Assembly: GCF_002015045.1 (NCBI RefSeq)
Contig: NZ_MUXX01000004.1
Location: 65,160 to 99,471, forward strand
DNA from: Haemophilus paraphrohaemolyticus
Lineage (GTDB): Bacteria; Pseudomonadota; Gammaproteobacteria; Enterobacterales; Pasteurellaceae
Reading direction: 5' to 3'
Length of the DNA: 34,312 bases
Shown here: positions 8,342 through 15,383 of the stretch, piece by piece
Position numbering within the stretch: position 1 is the first letter of the stretch
Layout: every line of letters starts with the position of its first letter
The notes under the pieces: generated by a model
Databases searched by the model: none
Told to the model about the DNA's origin: nothing
Seen by the model: only the letters and a program-made list of their open reading frames with translations
Program-made: the position numbers and the translations under genes

Positions 8342-10000
8342 ATGGAGACACTTTTCACTACAGCTCAAAACTGGTTAAATCAAGATCCAGATCAAGAAAC
8401 TCGTGCGGAGTTAGAGCAACTAATTGCGGAGGCAAAAGCAGGAAAAGCGGATGCACAAGCAGAATTAGCAAACCGTTTTAACGGTCGCTTACAATTTGGG
8501 ACAGCAGGCTTGCGTGGTCGTTTGCAAGCAGGCTCAATGGGGATGAACCGTGTGTTAGTAGCACAAGCTGCGGGCGGTTTAGCGGAATACTTAAAAGGCT
8601 ACGATAAAGAGCCATCTATTGTAATTGGTTACGATGGTCGTAAAAATTCGGATGTGTTCGCACGCGATACCGCAGAAATTATGGCGGGTGCAGGCATTAA
8701 AGCGTATTTATTACCACGCAAATTACCAACCCCAGTGTTAGCCTATGCAATCCAATACTTCGATACCACTGCGGGCGTAATGGTAACGGCAAGCCACAAT
8801 CCACCTGAGGATAATGGCTATAAAGTTTACTTAGGTAAAGCAAACGGCGGTGGTCAAATCGTTTCACCTGCGGATAAAGAGATTGCGGCACTTATCGACA
8901 AAGTAGCAGCAGGTAACATTGCAGGTTTACCACGTAGCCAAAATTTCACCGTGTTAAGCGATGAAATTGTAGATGCTTATATTGCAAAAACCGCAAGCCT
9001 TGCGAAAGAGCCAGCGTGCGATATCAACTACGTTTACACTGCAATGCATGGCGTGGGCTATGAAGTGTTAAGCAAAACCCTTGCCAAAGCAGGCTTACCG
9101 CAACCGCACGTGGTAGCTGAACAAGTATGGCCAGATGGCACATTCCCAACCGTAAACTTCCCGAATCCAGAAGAGAAAGGGGCATTAGACTTAGCGATTG
9201 AAGTGGCAAAAAAACATAACGCTGAATTTATTATCGCAAACGACCCAGATGCAGACCGTTTAGCGGTGGCATTGCCAGATGCAGAAGGTAACTGGAAACC
9301 TCTTCACGGTAACGTGATTGGTTGTTACTTAGGTTGGTATTTAGCAAAACAATATCATGCACAAGGCAAAAAAGGCGTGTTGGCATGTTCATTGGTTTCT
9401 TCACCAGCCTTAGCGGAAATTGCGAAGAAATATGGTTTTGACTCAGAAGAAACTTTAACTGGCTTCAAATATATCGGTAAAGTAAACGGTTTATTATTCG
9501 GTTTCGAAGAAGCATTAGGTTACTTAGTAGATCCAGATAAAGTACGCGATAAAGACGGTATTTCAGCAGCAATCGTATTCTTAGATTTAGTACGTAGCCT
9601 CAAAAAAGAAGGTAAAACACTTACAGACTACGCAGCAGACTTCACAAAAGAGTTTGGAGCTTATGTAAGCGGTCAAATTTCTATTCGTGTAAGCGATTTA
9701 TCTGAAATTGGTAAATTGATGAGTGCATTACGTAATAATCCGCCAGCAGAAGTGGGGAGTTTCAAAGTGGCGACATTCTTAGATCATACTAAAACTGACC
9801 GCCAAAGCGATATTTTAGTATTCGTATTAGAAAATGGTAGCCGTTTAATCGCACGTCCATCAGGTACAGAGCCGAAAATTAAGTTCTACTTAGATGCGCG
9901 TGGTACTGATCCGAAAAACGCAGATGAAGTGTTAGCACAGTTTGACGAAAGCGTACGCATTCTTCTGCGTCAGGAACAATATGGCAAACAAGATTGCTAA
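8342..10000 (+). CDS. Alpha-D-phosphohexomutase (phosphoglucomutase/phosphomannomutase), 552 aa
   Basis: Interconverts hexose (or pentose) 1- and 6-phosphates through a phosphoserine enzyme. Motifs in order: FGTAGLRG (52-59), catalytic TASHNP with Ser151, Mg-binding DPDADR (301-306), sugar-binding GFKYIG and EEALGY, and the C-terminal phosphate loop RPSGTEPKIKF. Its length and the GTAGLRG opening fit the PGM2/PgcA-like branch rather than the roughly 460-aa AlgC branch, so a single substrate cannot be assigned. Glucose-1-P or mannose-1-P supply for surface polysaccharide is the likely role. AGAGGA lies 5 bases before the ATG. Monocistronic: a terminator precedes and follows it. Confidence 0.92.
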   Translation: METLFTTAQNWLNQDPDQETRAELEQLIAEAKAGKADAQAELANRFNGRLQFGTAGLRGRLQAGSMGMNRVLVAQAAGGLAEYLKGYDKEPSIVIGYDGRKNSDVFARDTAEIMAGAGIKAYLLPRKLPTPVLAYAIQYFDTTAGVMVTASHNPPEDNGYKVYLGKANGGGQIVSPADKEIAALIDKVAAGNIAGLPRSQNFTVLSDEIVDAYIAKTASLAKEPACDINYVYTAMHGVGYEVLSKTLAKAGLPQPHVVAEQVWPDGTFPTVNFPNPEEKGALDLAIEVAKKHNAEFIIANDPDADRLAVALPDAEGNWKPLHGNVIGCYLGWYLAKQYHAQGKKGVLACSLVSSPALAEIAKKYGFDSEETLTGFKYIGKVNGLLFGFEEALGYLVDPDKVRDKDGISAAIVFLDLVRSLKKEGKTLTDYAADFTKEFGAYVSGQISIRVSDLSEIGKLMSALRNNPPAEVGSFKVATFLDHTKTDRQSDILVFVLENGSRLIARPSGTEPKIKFYLDARGTDPKNADEVLAQFDESVRILLRQEQYGKQDC

Positions 10001-10016
10001 TTGCAAAATAAGTAAG

Positions 10017-10047
10017 AAAAAACACCGCTTGTAAAAGCGGTGTTTTT
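10017..10047. terminator. Terminator built from an inverted uptake-signal pair
   Basis: AAAAACACCGCTT pairs with AAGCGGTGTTTTT around GTAA. The left arm plus loop contains ACCGCTTGT, a full Apl-type uptake signal. It is symmetrical, so it can also serve the convergent remnant that ends at 10052. Confidence 0.85.
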
Positions 10048-10051
10048 GTAT

Positions 10052-10214
10052 TTAAGCACTTTTGCTTTCTAAAATTTTCCCTAAATTTGTTTCCAACCAA
10101 TCCACTAACTCAAACATCTTATTAGATGCCTCTGCCCCAAATTCTGTTAATGTGTAATCCACTTGCGGTGGCACGGTATTATAGGATTTACGAATTAACA
10201 TGCCATCGGTCTCC
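10052..10214 (-). pseudogene. HxlR-family regulator (QorR/YtfH-like), C-terminal remnant
   Basis: Only the second half of an HxlR winged-helix regulator remains: ETDGMLIRKSY, TVPPQVDYTLTEFG (the diagnostic V-x-Y-x-L-T-x-x-G), then the C-terminal helix ELVDWLETNLGKIL. The N-terminal half with the first helices and any start codon are missing; homology stops near 10214, where sequence belonging to the opposite-strand gene begins. In E. coli the same family member (ytfH) lies divergent from ytfG/qorB, and a qorB remnant abuts this one, so this is most likely the partner regulator of that pair. The GTG at 10246 would give 64 aa, probably not functional. Confidence 0.75.
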
Positions 10215-10862
10215 ATCAAGCAACGAAATCGGTCAGCGTTTCTCACAGCACAATAACGTGATTGAGAGTGCGAAAAAAGCAGGTGTGAAACATATTATCT
10301 ATACACCAGCTTACTCGGTGCAACCAACGGCAACACAGTGAAATCTCTTGCCGGTGAGCACGTTGAAACTGAAGCCACATTAAAAGCTTCGGGCATTACT
10401 TACACTATTTTACGCAATGGCTGGTACACTGAAAACTATACTGAATCAGTTTCAGTGGCATTAGCCAACAAAGCTTTCTATGGTTCAGCAAAAAACGGCA
10501 AAATTTCGTCTGTACTCCGTTCAGAACTTGCTGAAGCAACGGTAAACGTTGCATTAAGTGAAGGGCATGAAAACCAAACTTACGAGCTTGCCGGATCAAC
10601 CAGCTGGACATTAGCCGACCTTGCTGCAGAAATCAGCAAACAAACAGGTAAAGATATCCCTTATGTGGATATTCCTGCAGCAGATTATGCCGCAGCACTT
10701 GTACAAGCAGGATTAGATGAAGGCTTTGCAGACTTAATTGCACAATGGGATATAGATGCATCAAACGGTGTATTATTCTCAGAAGACAAAACCCTTGAGA
10801 AATTGCTTGGCCGTCCAACAGCAGGATTAGATGTGGCAGTTAAACAAGCTTTATCCCACTAA
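10215..10862 (+). pseudogene. NAD(P)H:quinone oxidoreductase QorB-like (YtfG), N-truncated and frameshifted
   Basis: SDR/NmrA-like NAD(P)H-binding oxidoreductase resembling E. coli QorB. Homology begins at SSNEIGQRFSQHNNVI (from about 10216); the upstream Rossmann GATG nucleotide-binding half is absent. After HIIYT the frame is shifted by an apparent AC duplication (ACAC at 10303-10306). Reading across it restores YTSLLGATNGNTVKSLAGEH, and the rest is open to 10862 with LRNGWYTENY, YELAGSTSWTLADLA and GRPTAG, all typical of QorB. With no cofactor site it cannot be active. Confidence 0.82.
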
Positions 10863-10947
10863 TAACATTTGACTAAAACAAGGTGCGGTTATTATCGCAC
10901 TTTTAAATGGCGTTTGTTTATTCGGGGAGTAATAAAAATAAGGAGAA

Positions 10948-11135
10948 TGATCTGCCCCCAAAAAAGTTAGACTGATTTAGTTCAAGGACTAAGTTCTGTA
11001 ATTCACAGGGCTGAGTCCTTTTAGTTTCCCCTGAATACGCTCATGGTTGTAATAATGAATGTACTCGAGGATTGTTTTTCGGGTTGTTTGAACGTCTCAA
11101 ATAGTTTACCGTAACAATATTCCGTTTTTAATCGT
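10948..11135 (-). mobile_element. IS3-family (IS150-like) remnant, 3'-end fragment, copy 1
   Basis: About 185 bp nearly identical to 11671-11855. It starts at an intact-looking terminus TGATCTGC, followed by CCCCAAAAAAGTTAGACT, which is the inverted repeat of the end at 12288. It holds only the last part of the transposase gene (HYYNHER region, degraded). Homology to the second copy ends at AATCGT (11135). Of the 417 bases between 10863 and 11279, this fragment and the promoter at 11215 are the only recognisable content. Confidence 0.8.
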
Positions 11136-11214
11136 ACTTTTGCTTCATGATTCTGTCCTTCATATCAAATATTGTCTTATTTTAGCATCTCACCAAAAAT
11201 TTTCGGAATAAGTA

Positions 11215-11245
11215 TTGACTTTAACCTTAGGTCAAGGTTTATGAT
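11215..11245 (+). promoter_or_regulatory. MerR/CueR-type promoter with 19-bp spacer
   Basis: TTGACT (11215-11220) and TATGAT (11240-11245) are separated by 19 bases, the stretched spacing typical of MerR-family activated promoters. Inside the spacer is the dyad AACCTT-N5-AAGGTT (11223-11239), close to CueR operators of copA-type genes (CCTT...AAGG). It drives the DUF305 gene 35 bases downstream. No MerR-family gene is in the window, so the regulator would act from elsewhere. Confidence 0.7.
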
Positions 11246-11279
11246 TTGTGCTCATTTAGTTATCACATAGGAGAAAAAC

Positions 11280-11651
11280 ATGAAAAAACTTATGACTTTT
11301 ATCACACTTAGCGCTGCTGCAGTTTCAATTTGTGCCCAAGCTAATGAACAACCGCATCAAGCACACATGAATATGCCGATGTCGACAGATTCTGCAATGC
11401 AACAAGAATTAATTCAAGGTATGAATCAAATGCACCAAGACATGATGGCAGCCTCGCAATATAAAGATCCTGATGTTGCTTTTGCAGCAGGTATGTTACC
11501 ACACCATATTGGTGCAGTAAAAATGGCGGAAGTTGAATTAAAATACGGAAAAGATCCTGAGATGCGTAAGCTTGCTGAGAATATTATTAACGCACAACAA
11601 GCAGAAATTGAACAAATGCAAAAATGGCTTAAAGTGCATAATAAAAAATAA
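11280..11651 (+). CDS. DUF305 periplasmic protein, probable copper-binding (CopM-like)
   Basis: 123-aa exported protein: signal peptide of about 21 residues ending AQA, a Met/His-rich segment (HQAHMNMPM), then a DUF305 core with MNQMHQDM, AAGMLPHHIGAVKMAEVELKYG (residues about 77-98) and a C-terminal AQQAEIEQMQKWL helix. DUF305 proteins are helical bundles with Met/His metal ligands, and several bind copper in the periplasm. The metal-type promoter just upstream supports that role. A strong TAGGAGAAAAAC precedes the ATG. The gene is bracketed by two directly repeated IS fragments and has no housekeeping neighbour, so it is probably a mobile passenger. Copper specificity is inferred. Confidence 0.85.
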   Translation: MKKLMTFITLSAAAVSICAQANEQPHQAHMNMPMSTDSAMQQELIQGMNQMHQDMMAASQYKDPDVAFAAGMLPHHIGAVKMAEVELKYGKDPEMRKLAENIINAQQAEIEQMQKWLKVHNKK

Positions 11652-11706
11652 AAAAAGCTCCGTAAAATAATCTGACCCAAAAAGTTAGACTGATTTAGTT
11701 CAAGGA

Positions 11707-12027
11707 CTAAGTTCTGTAATTCACAGAGCTCAGTCCTTTTAGTTTCCCTTGAATGCGCTCATGGTTGTAATAATGAATGTACTCATGAATCGTTTTTTCC
11801 AGTTGTTAGAACGTCTCAAATCATTTACCGTAATAACATTCCGTTTTTAATCGTCCAAAGAAGCTTTCCATCGAACTATTATCTAAACAATTTTCCTTCC
11901 TTGACATACTCTGTTGAATGCCATTCTCTCGTAAAATCGCCTGATAACCGACCATTTGATACTGCCATCCTTGGTTAGAATGCAAAATGGGTTTTGTGCC
12001 TTCAAGCCTTGTGACAGCTTGTATCAT
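11707..12027 (-). pseudogene. IS3-family transposase orfB, C-terminal remnant of the DDE domain
   Basis: Retains [24 protein letters not shown] and the helix [13 protein letters not shown] with the third catalytic residue (Glu). The second catalytic Asp, normally HSDQG, is Asn here. Stop codons after YYGK and ETF interrupt the tail HEYIHYYNHERIQGKLKG, which is still readable in frame. The first part of orfB is missing. Confidence 0.82.
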
Positions 12028-12054
12028 GTTAAGTTTAAATTCATGTGAGTAATT

Positions 12055-12231
12055 TCACTTCTTATCCAGCGCTGCTAACCTATTGATTCTACTATGATTA
12101 AATTGGTTAACCCAACATTCTGATGTTGTTTCGGTAAGTTGAAAATGCCTGTGGGTAAGTGAACGATTTTTACCATTTTGAAGATAAAATTCGATGATTT
12201 GTTGTTTGAAAAGAAAATTGTATTTGGTCAT
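12055..12231 (-). pseudogene. IS3-family orfA remnant, 58 aa
   Basis: Starts MTKYNFLFKQQIIEFYLQ and carries the beginning of the helix-turn-helix DNA-binding protein (SLTHRHFQL, then CWVNQFN). It stops at LDKK instead of continuing into the leucine zipper, because the internal deletion follows. The IS terminus is about 57 bases upstream, the normal place for orfA. Confidence 0.7.
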
Positions 12232-12288
12232 AAAAAATCTGCACCTTAGTTAGTTGGTTATTTAGTCCAACTTTTGGGGTGCAGATCA

Positions 12289-12684
12289 TGTTTTGAATTA
12301 ATGAATGCACAAGACGAATTAGAAGCTACGGCAAAGCAAAAATCACGCTGGCGTTTAATTTACCATCTAAATTTGTACTACATACAGTTGGGTTAATTAT
12401 TAATAAAAGCGTCATCGAAAATGACTGTTCTTTACTGGCTGATTGTTATCGTTCATGTTTAGAATTTGCTAAAAAAAAGCGGTTTAAAATTGGTCGCATT
12501 TTGCTGCATCATCACTGGTGAGTTTCGGTTTCCAAATCAACAAGCAGCAGAAATAGCTGTTCAAACCGTACAAGATTTCTTGGCTAAAAACCCTGAAATG
12601 AGCGTAATTTTTAATGTATTTAAAGAGATTGATTTAATAATTTACCAAAAGTTACTTCAACAAAAGGAATCTAGCACATCTATA
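12289..12684 (+). pseudogene. Zn-macrodomain-type ADP-ribosyl hydrolase, N-truncated and frameshifted
   Basis: Reading from the first base after the IS terminus gives CFELMNAQDELEAT, then, after a one-base shift near 12336-12342, KITLAFNLPSKFVLHTVGLI and LLADCYRSCLEFAKK. A further shift at the 8-A run 12471-12478 leads to SGLKLVAFCCIITGEFRFPNQQAAEIAV and a tail to 12684. NLPSKFVLHTVG and FCCISTGEF-like segments are diagnostic of macrodomain hydrolases of the zinc-containing class linked to ADP-ribosylation. About the first 110 residues are missing, replaced by the IS end. Not functional as read; the two shifts offset each other and lie in A-runs. Confidence 0.78.
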
Positions 12685-12702
12685 TAGCATTGTCCTTTTT
12701 CC

Positions 12703-12730
12703 TTGCATTTTTGCAAAAAAGCGGTAAAAT
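12703..12730 (+). promoter_or_regulatory. Possible sigma-70 promoter of the rpsP operon
   Basis: TTGCAT (12703-12708), a 16-base spacer and TAAAAT (12725-12730), about 95 bases before rpsP. The spacer carries an AAGCGG uptake-signal core. Motif-based only. Confidence 0.4.
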
Positions 12731-12800
12731 TCTACCGCTTATTTTCTATGAAAATAGAGATAAGTTTCGCACCCTCACCTCGAACGAGGGTTTATTTTTT
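12719..12800 (+). promoter_or_regulatory. Hairpins in the leader of the rpsP operon
   Basis: Two hairpins precede rpsP: AAGCGGTA (12719-12726) / TACCGCTT (12733-12740), and ACCCTC (12771-12776) / GAGGGT (12786-12791) followed by TTTATTTTTT. The second looks like an intrinsic terminator 34 bases upstream of the ATG. It may end stray upstream transcription or attenuate the operon. Confidence 0.45.
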
Positions 12801-12825
12801 ACTATCAACAATTTAGAGGAAGGTT

Positions 12826-13074
12826 ATGGTAACCATTCGTTTAACTCGTGGCGGAGCTAAAAAACGCCCATTCTATCAAATCGTGGTAGCGGACAGCCGT
12901 TCACCTCGTGACGGTCGTTTCATCGAGCGTATCGGTTTCTTCAACCCATTAGCAGCAGGTCAAGCTGAACGTTTACGTTTAGATGTGGCTAAAGTTGATG
13001 CTTGGGTTGCTAAAGGTGCTGCACTTTCAGATCGTGTAGAATCTTTAGTAAAAGAAGCTCGCAAAGCAGCTTAA
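12826..13074 (+). CDS. rpsP: 30S ribosomal protein S16
   Basis: 82 aa, the usual length. [20 protein letters not shown] and [19 protein letters not shown] are the S16 signature; it is needed for assembly of the 30S body domain. First gene of the conserved rpsP-rimM-trmD-rplS operon, whose order is the same in E. coli. GAGGAAGG directly precedes the ATG. Confidence 0.98.
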   Translation: MVTIRLTRGGAKKRPFYQIVVADSRSPRDGRFIERIGFFNPLAAGQAERLRLDVAKVDAWVAKGAALSDRVESLVKEARKAA

Positions 13075-13117
13075 TAAGCGGTTAAATTTTTAAAAAATTT
13101 TGCAAAAGGTGACGAAT

Positions 13118-13645
13118 ATGAGCGAACAAAAAATTGAAGTTGTCGGAAAATTAGGGTCAACCTATGGTATCCGTGGCTGGTTACGTCTCTATTCTTCCAC
13201 CGAAGAAGCAGAAAGTATTTTCGATTATCAGCCATGGTTCTTAAAAATTAAAGGTCAATGGCAACCTATCGAGCTAGAAAGCTGGCGTTATCACAGCAAT
13301 GATTTGATTGTGAAATTAAAAGGTACAGACGACCGTGAAGCCGCACAATTATTAACTAACGCTGAAATTGGCGTAGATTTAAGTGTGTTTCCAGAACTGG
13401 AAGAAGGCGATTATTACTGGCACGATTTAATCGGCTGTTCAGTAGTAAACCTCGAAGGCTACACTATGGGCGTGGTAACTGAGTTAATGGAAACAGGTTC
13501 AAATGATGTGCTAGTGGTTAAAGCAAATAGCAAAGATGCTTTCGGCAAACAAGAACGATTAATTCCGTTCTTATACGAACAAGTAGTTAAAAGAGTAGAT
13601 CTCGCCACCAAAACAATTACGGTGGACTGGGACGCTGGTTTCTAA
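13118..13645 (+). CDS. rimM: Ribosome maturation factor RimM
   Basis: 175 aa. Helps 30S head maturation and binds S19. [16 protein letters not shown] marks the N-terminal RimM beta-barrel, and the C-terminal PRC-barrel is visible as [12 protein letters not shown] and [20 protein letters not shown]. The start is set at ATG 13118 because AAAGGTGA lies just upstream; the frame also opens at a TTG at 13100 that lacks a ribosome site. It follows rpsP by 43 bases. Confidence 0.97.
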   Translation: MSEQKIEVVGKLGSTYGIRGWLRLYSSTEEAESIFDYQPWFLKIKGQWQPIELESWRYHSNDLIVKLKGTDDREAAQLLTNAEIGVDLSVFPELEEGDYYWHDLIGCSVVNLEGYTMGVVTELMETGSNDVLVVKANSKDAFGKQERLIPFLYEQVVKRVDLATKTITVDWDAGF

Positions 13646-13705
13646 CCTCAGGTATGCGGTGTGAGCTTTGGCTTTTAGATAAGCAAGAACATTGAGGAAG
13701 TGACG

Positions 13706-14461
13706 ATGTGGATTGGTATTATTTCACTGTTCCCCGAAATGTTTAAAGCAATTACCGATTTTGGGGTCACAGGTAGAGCAGTAAAACAAAATCTTTTACA
13801 AGTGCAGTGTTGGAATCCGCGTGATTTCACCCATGATAAGCATAAAACCGTGGACGACCGACCTTATGGCGGTGGGCCGGGAATGTTGATGATGGTGCAG
13901 CCGTTGCGAGATGCAATTCACGCAGCAAAAACAGCCGCTTGTAAAGAAGATGGGATGGCGGCGAAAGTGATTTATCTTTCTCCGCAAGGGCGTAAGCTCG
14001 ATCAACAAGGCGTGCAAATGCTGGCTTCTAATCAAAAGCTGATTTTAATCTGCGGACGATATGAAGGGGTTGATGAGCGATTGATTCAAACCGAAGTAGA
14101 TGAGGAATGGTCAATCGGAGATTACGTTCTCACAGGAGGCGAATTGCCCGCAATGACATTGATTGATGCCGTTGCACGATTCGTGCCTGGAGTGTTAGGT
14201 AAACAGGCTTCTGCACAGGAAGATTCCTTCGCAGAAGGGTTATTAGATTGCCCACATTACACCCGCCCTGAAGAATTAGATGGCTTGCCTGTCCCAGAAG
14301 TGCTGATGTCGGGACACCACGAAAACATTCGCAAATGGCGGTTGGAACAATCGCTTGAGAGAACGTGGTTACGACGCCCTGAGCTATTGGATAGCCTAGC
14401 TCTGACTGACGAACAACAGAAGTTGTTGCGACAAATCAAGCAACGACACAAAATCAGTTAA
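13706..14461 (+). CDS. trmD: tRNA (guanine-N1)-methyltransferase TrmD
   Basis: 251 aa; SPOUT-class enzyme that makes m1G37 in tRNAs reading CNN and GGN codons, preventing +1 frameshifting. The trefoil-knot SAM site is seen as [23 protein letters not shown] and [25 protein letters not shown] lies in the interdomain tRNA-binding part. [13 protein letters not shown] matches the E. coli N-terminus, and GAGGAAG sits 5 bases before ATG 13706, so the in-frame GTG at 13700 is not used. Third gene of the rpsP operon. Confidence 0.97.
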   Translation: MWIGIISLFPEMFKAITDFGVTGRAVKQNLLQVQCWNPRDFTHDKHKTVDDRPYGGGPGMLMMVQPLRDAIHAAKTAACKEDGMAAKVIYLSPQGRKLDQQGVQMLASNQKLILICGRYEGVDERLIQTEVDEEWSIGDYVLTGGELPAMTLIDAVARFVPGVLGKQASAQEDSFAEGLLDCPHYTRPEELDGLPVPEVLMSGHHENIRKWRLEQSLERTWLRRPELLDSLALTDEQQKLLRQIKQRHKIS

Positions 14462-14486
14462 TTCTAGGATTTAGAAGGTTTTTAAA

Positions 14487-14837
14487 ATGAGTAACATCAT
14501 CAAACAACTTGAAACAGAACAATTAAAACAAAACGTACCTAGCTTCCGTCCAGGTGACACATTAGAAGTTAAGGTATGGGTAGTAGAAGGTAGTAAAAAA
14601 CGTTTGCAAGCGTTCGAAGGCGTGGTTATTGCAATTCGTAACCGTGGCTTGCACTCTGCATTCACTCTACGTAAAATTTCAAACGGCGTAGGGGTTGAAC
14701 GTGTATTCCAAACTCACTCACCTGCAATCGATAGCATTGCTGTTAAACGTAAAGGTGCGGTACGTAAAGCCAAACTTTACTACTTACGTGAGCGTTCAGG
14801 TAAATCTGCACGTATCAAAGAGCGTTTGGGTGCATAA
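14487..14837 (+). CDS. rplS: 50S ribosomal protein L19
   Basis: 116 aa, normal length. [16 protein letters not shown] and RRK-type segments such as [20 protein letters not shown] identify L19, which sits at the 30S-50S interface. Last gene of the operon, followed by a strong terminator. Confidence 0.98.
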   Translation: MSNIIKQLETEQLKQNVPSFRPGDTLEVKVWVVEGSKKRLQAFEGVVIAIRNRGLHSAFTLRKISNGVGVERVFQTHSPAIDSIAVKRKGAVRKAKLYYLRERSGKSARIKERLGA

Positions 14838-14859
14838 TCCGTCGCTTAATGCGAAATTT

Positions 14860-14891
14860 AAAAACCTTGGGGAAACCCAAGGTTTTTATTT
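14860..14891 (+). terminator. Terminator of the rpsP-rplS operon
   Basis: AAAAACCTTGGG (14860-14871) pairs with CCCAAGGTTTTT (14876-14887) around a GAAA tetraloop, then ATTTT. Confidence 0.9.
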
Positions 14892-14958
14892 TAAAGGATT
14901 TGTTTTTCATCAAATAGCCTACAAAGCATACAATCAACCGTAATTCCCAAAAAAAATC

Positions 14959-14987
14959 TTGATCTTGTTAAAAAAACAAGTAATATA
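14959..14987 (+). promoter_or_regulatory. Probable promoter of the tRNA-Lys cluster
   Basis: TTGATC (14959-14964) followed after 16-17 bases by TAATAT/AATATA (14981-14987), about 25 bases before the first tRNA. Motif-based. Confidence 0.4.
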
Positions 14988-15009
14988 TGTATCTGTTACG
15001 CAGTATTAA

Positions 15010-15085
15010 GGGTCGTTAGCTCAGTCGGTAGAGCAGCGGACTTTTAATCCGTTGGTCGAAGGTTCGAATCCTTCACGACCCACCA
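15010..15085 (+). tRNA. tRNA-Lys (UUU), copy 1
   Basis: 76-nt cloverleaf with encoded CCA. Acceptor GGGTCGT pairs with ACGACCC, the anticodon loop CTTTTAA carries TTT, and the T loop is TTCGAAT. Confidence 0.97.
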
Positions 15086-15108
15086 CTTAAACTGCTCAAC
15101 TCTCTAAA

Positions 15109-15184
15109 GGGTCGTTAGCTCAGTCGGTAGAGCAGCGGACTTTTAATCCGTTGGTCGAAGGTTCGAATCCTTCACGACCCACCA
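15109..15184 (+). tRNA. tRNA-Lys (UUU), copy 2
   Basis: Identical over all 76 nt to the copy at 15010, 23 bases downstream of it; the spacer differs. Confidence 0.97.
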
Positions 15185-15203
15185 CTTTAGAATATCCCTT
15201 TTG

Positions 15204-15279
15204 GGGTCGTTAGCTCAGTCGGTAGAGCAGCGGACTTTTAATCCGTTGGTCGAAGGTTCGAATCCTTCACGACCCACCA
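15204..15279 (+). tRNA. tRNA-Lys (UUU), copy 3
   Basis: Third identical 76-nt copy, after a 19-base spacer. The cluster is probably one transcript. No strong terminator hairpin is evident between it and mltG. Confidence 0.97.
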
Positions 15280-15383
15280 TCTAAAAAATTCTCTTTTTTA
15301 TAAGTTAAATCTACTAATTTCATTTCTATTTTTAGGATAGGTTATAGTAAAATTTCAAGCTGATTATAAATTCATTTTAAATT

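Larger units (their letters stand above)
11671..12288 (-). mobile_element. IS3-family (IS150-like) remnant, copy 2, internally deleted
   Basis: Runs from the end near 11671 (TCTGACCCAAAAAGTTAGACT) to GCAGATCA at 12281-12288, the inverse of the copy-1 terminus. It contains an orfA remnant (12055-12231) and an orfB remnant (11707-12027). The middle, including the start of orfB and the first catalytic Asp, is deleted. About 0.62 kb remains; intact members are usually 1.2-1.5 kb. It cannot transpose by itself. I see no clear target duplication next to its ends. Confidence 0.85.

Noticed and set aside
10940..12292. Target-site duplication flanking the IS-bracketed cassette
   Set aside because: The bases outside the two termini (GAA on the left, TGT on the right) do not match, so recent transposition as one unit is not shown.
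14695..14943. 82-aa ORF overlapping rplS
   Set aside because: Frame shadow of rplS that runs through its terminator; no ribosome site and no family features.
15010..15279. Regularly spaced repeats that could suggest a CRISPR array
   Set aside because: The repeats are complete 76-nt tRNA-Lys genes with short spacers; no cas genes.
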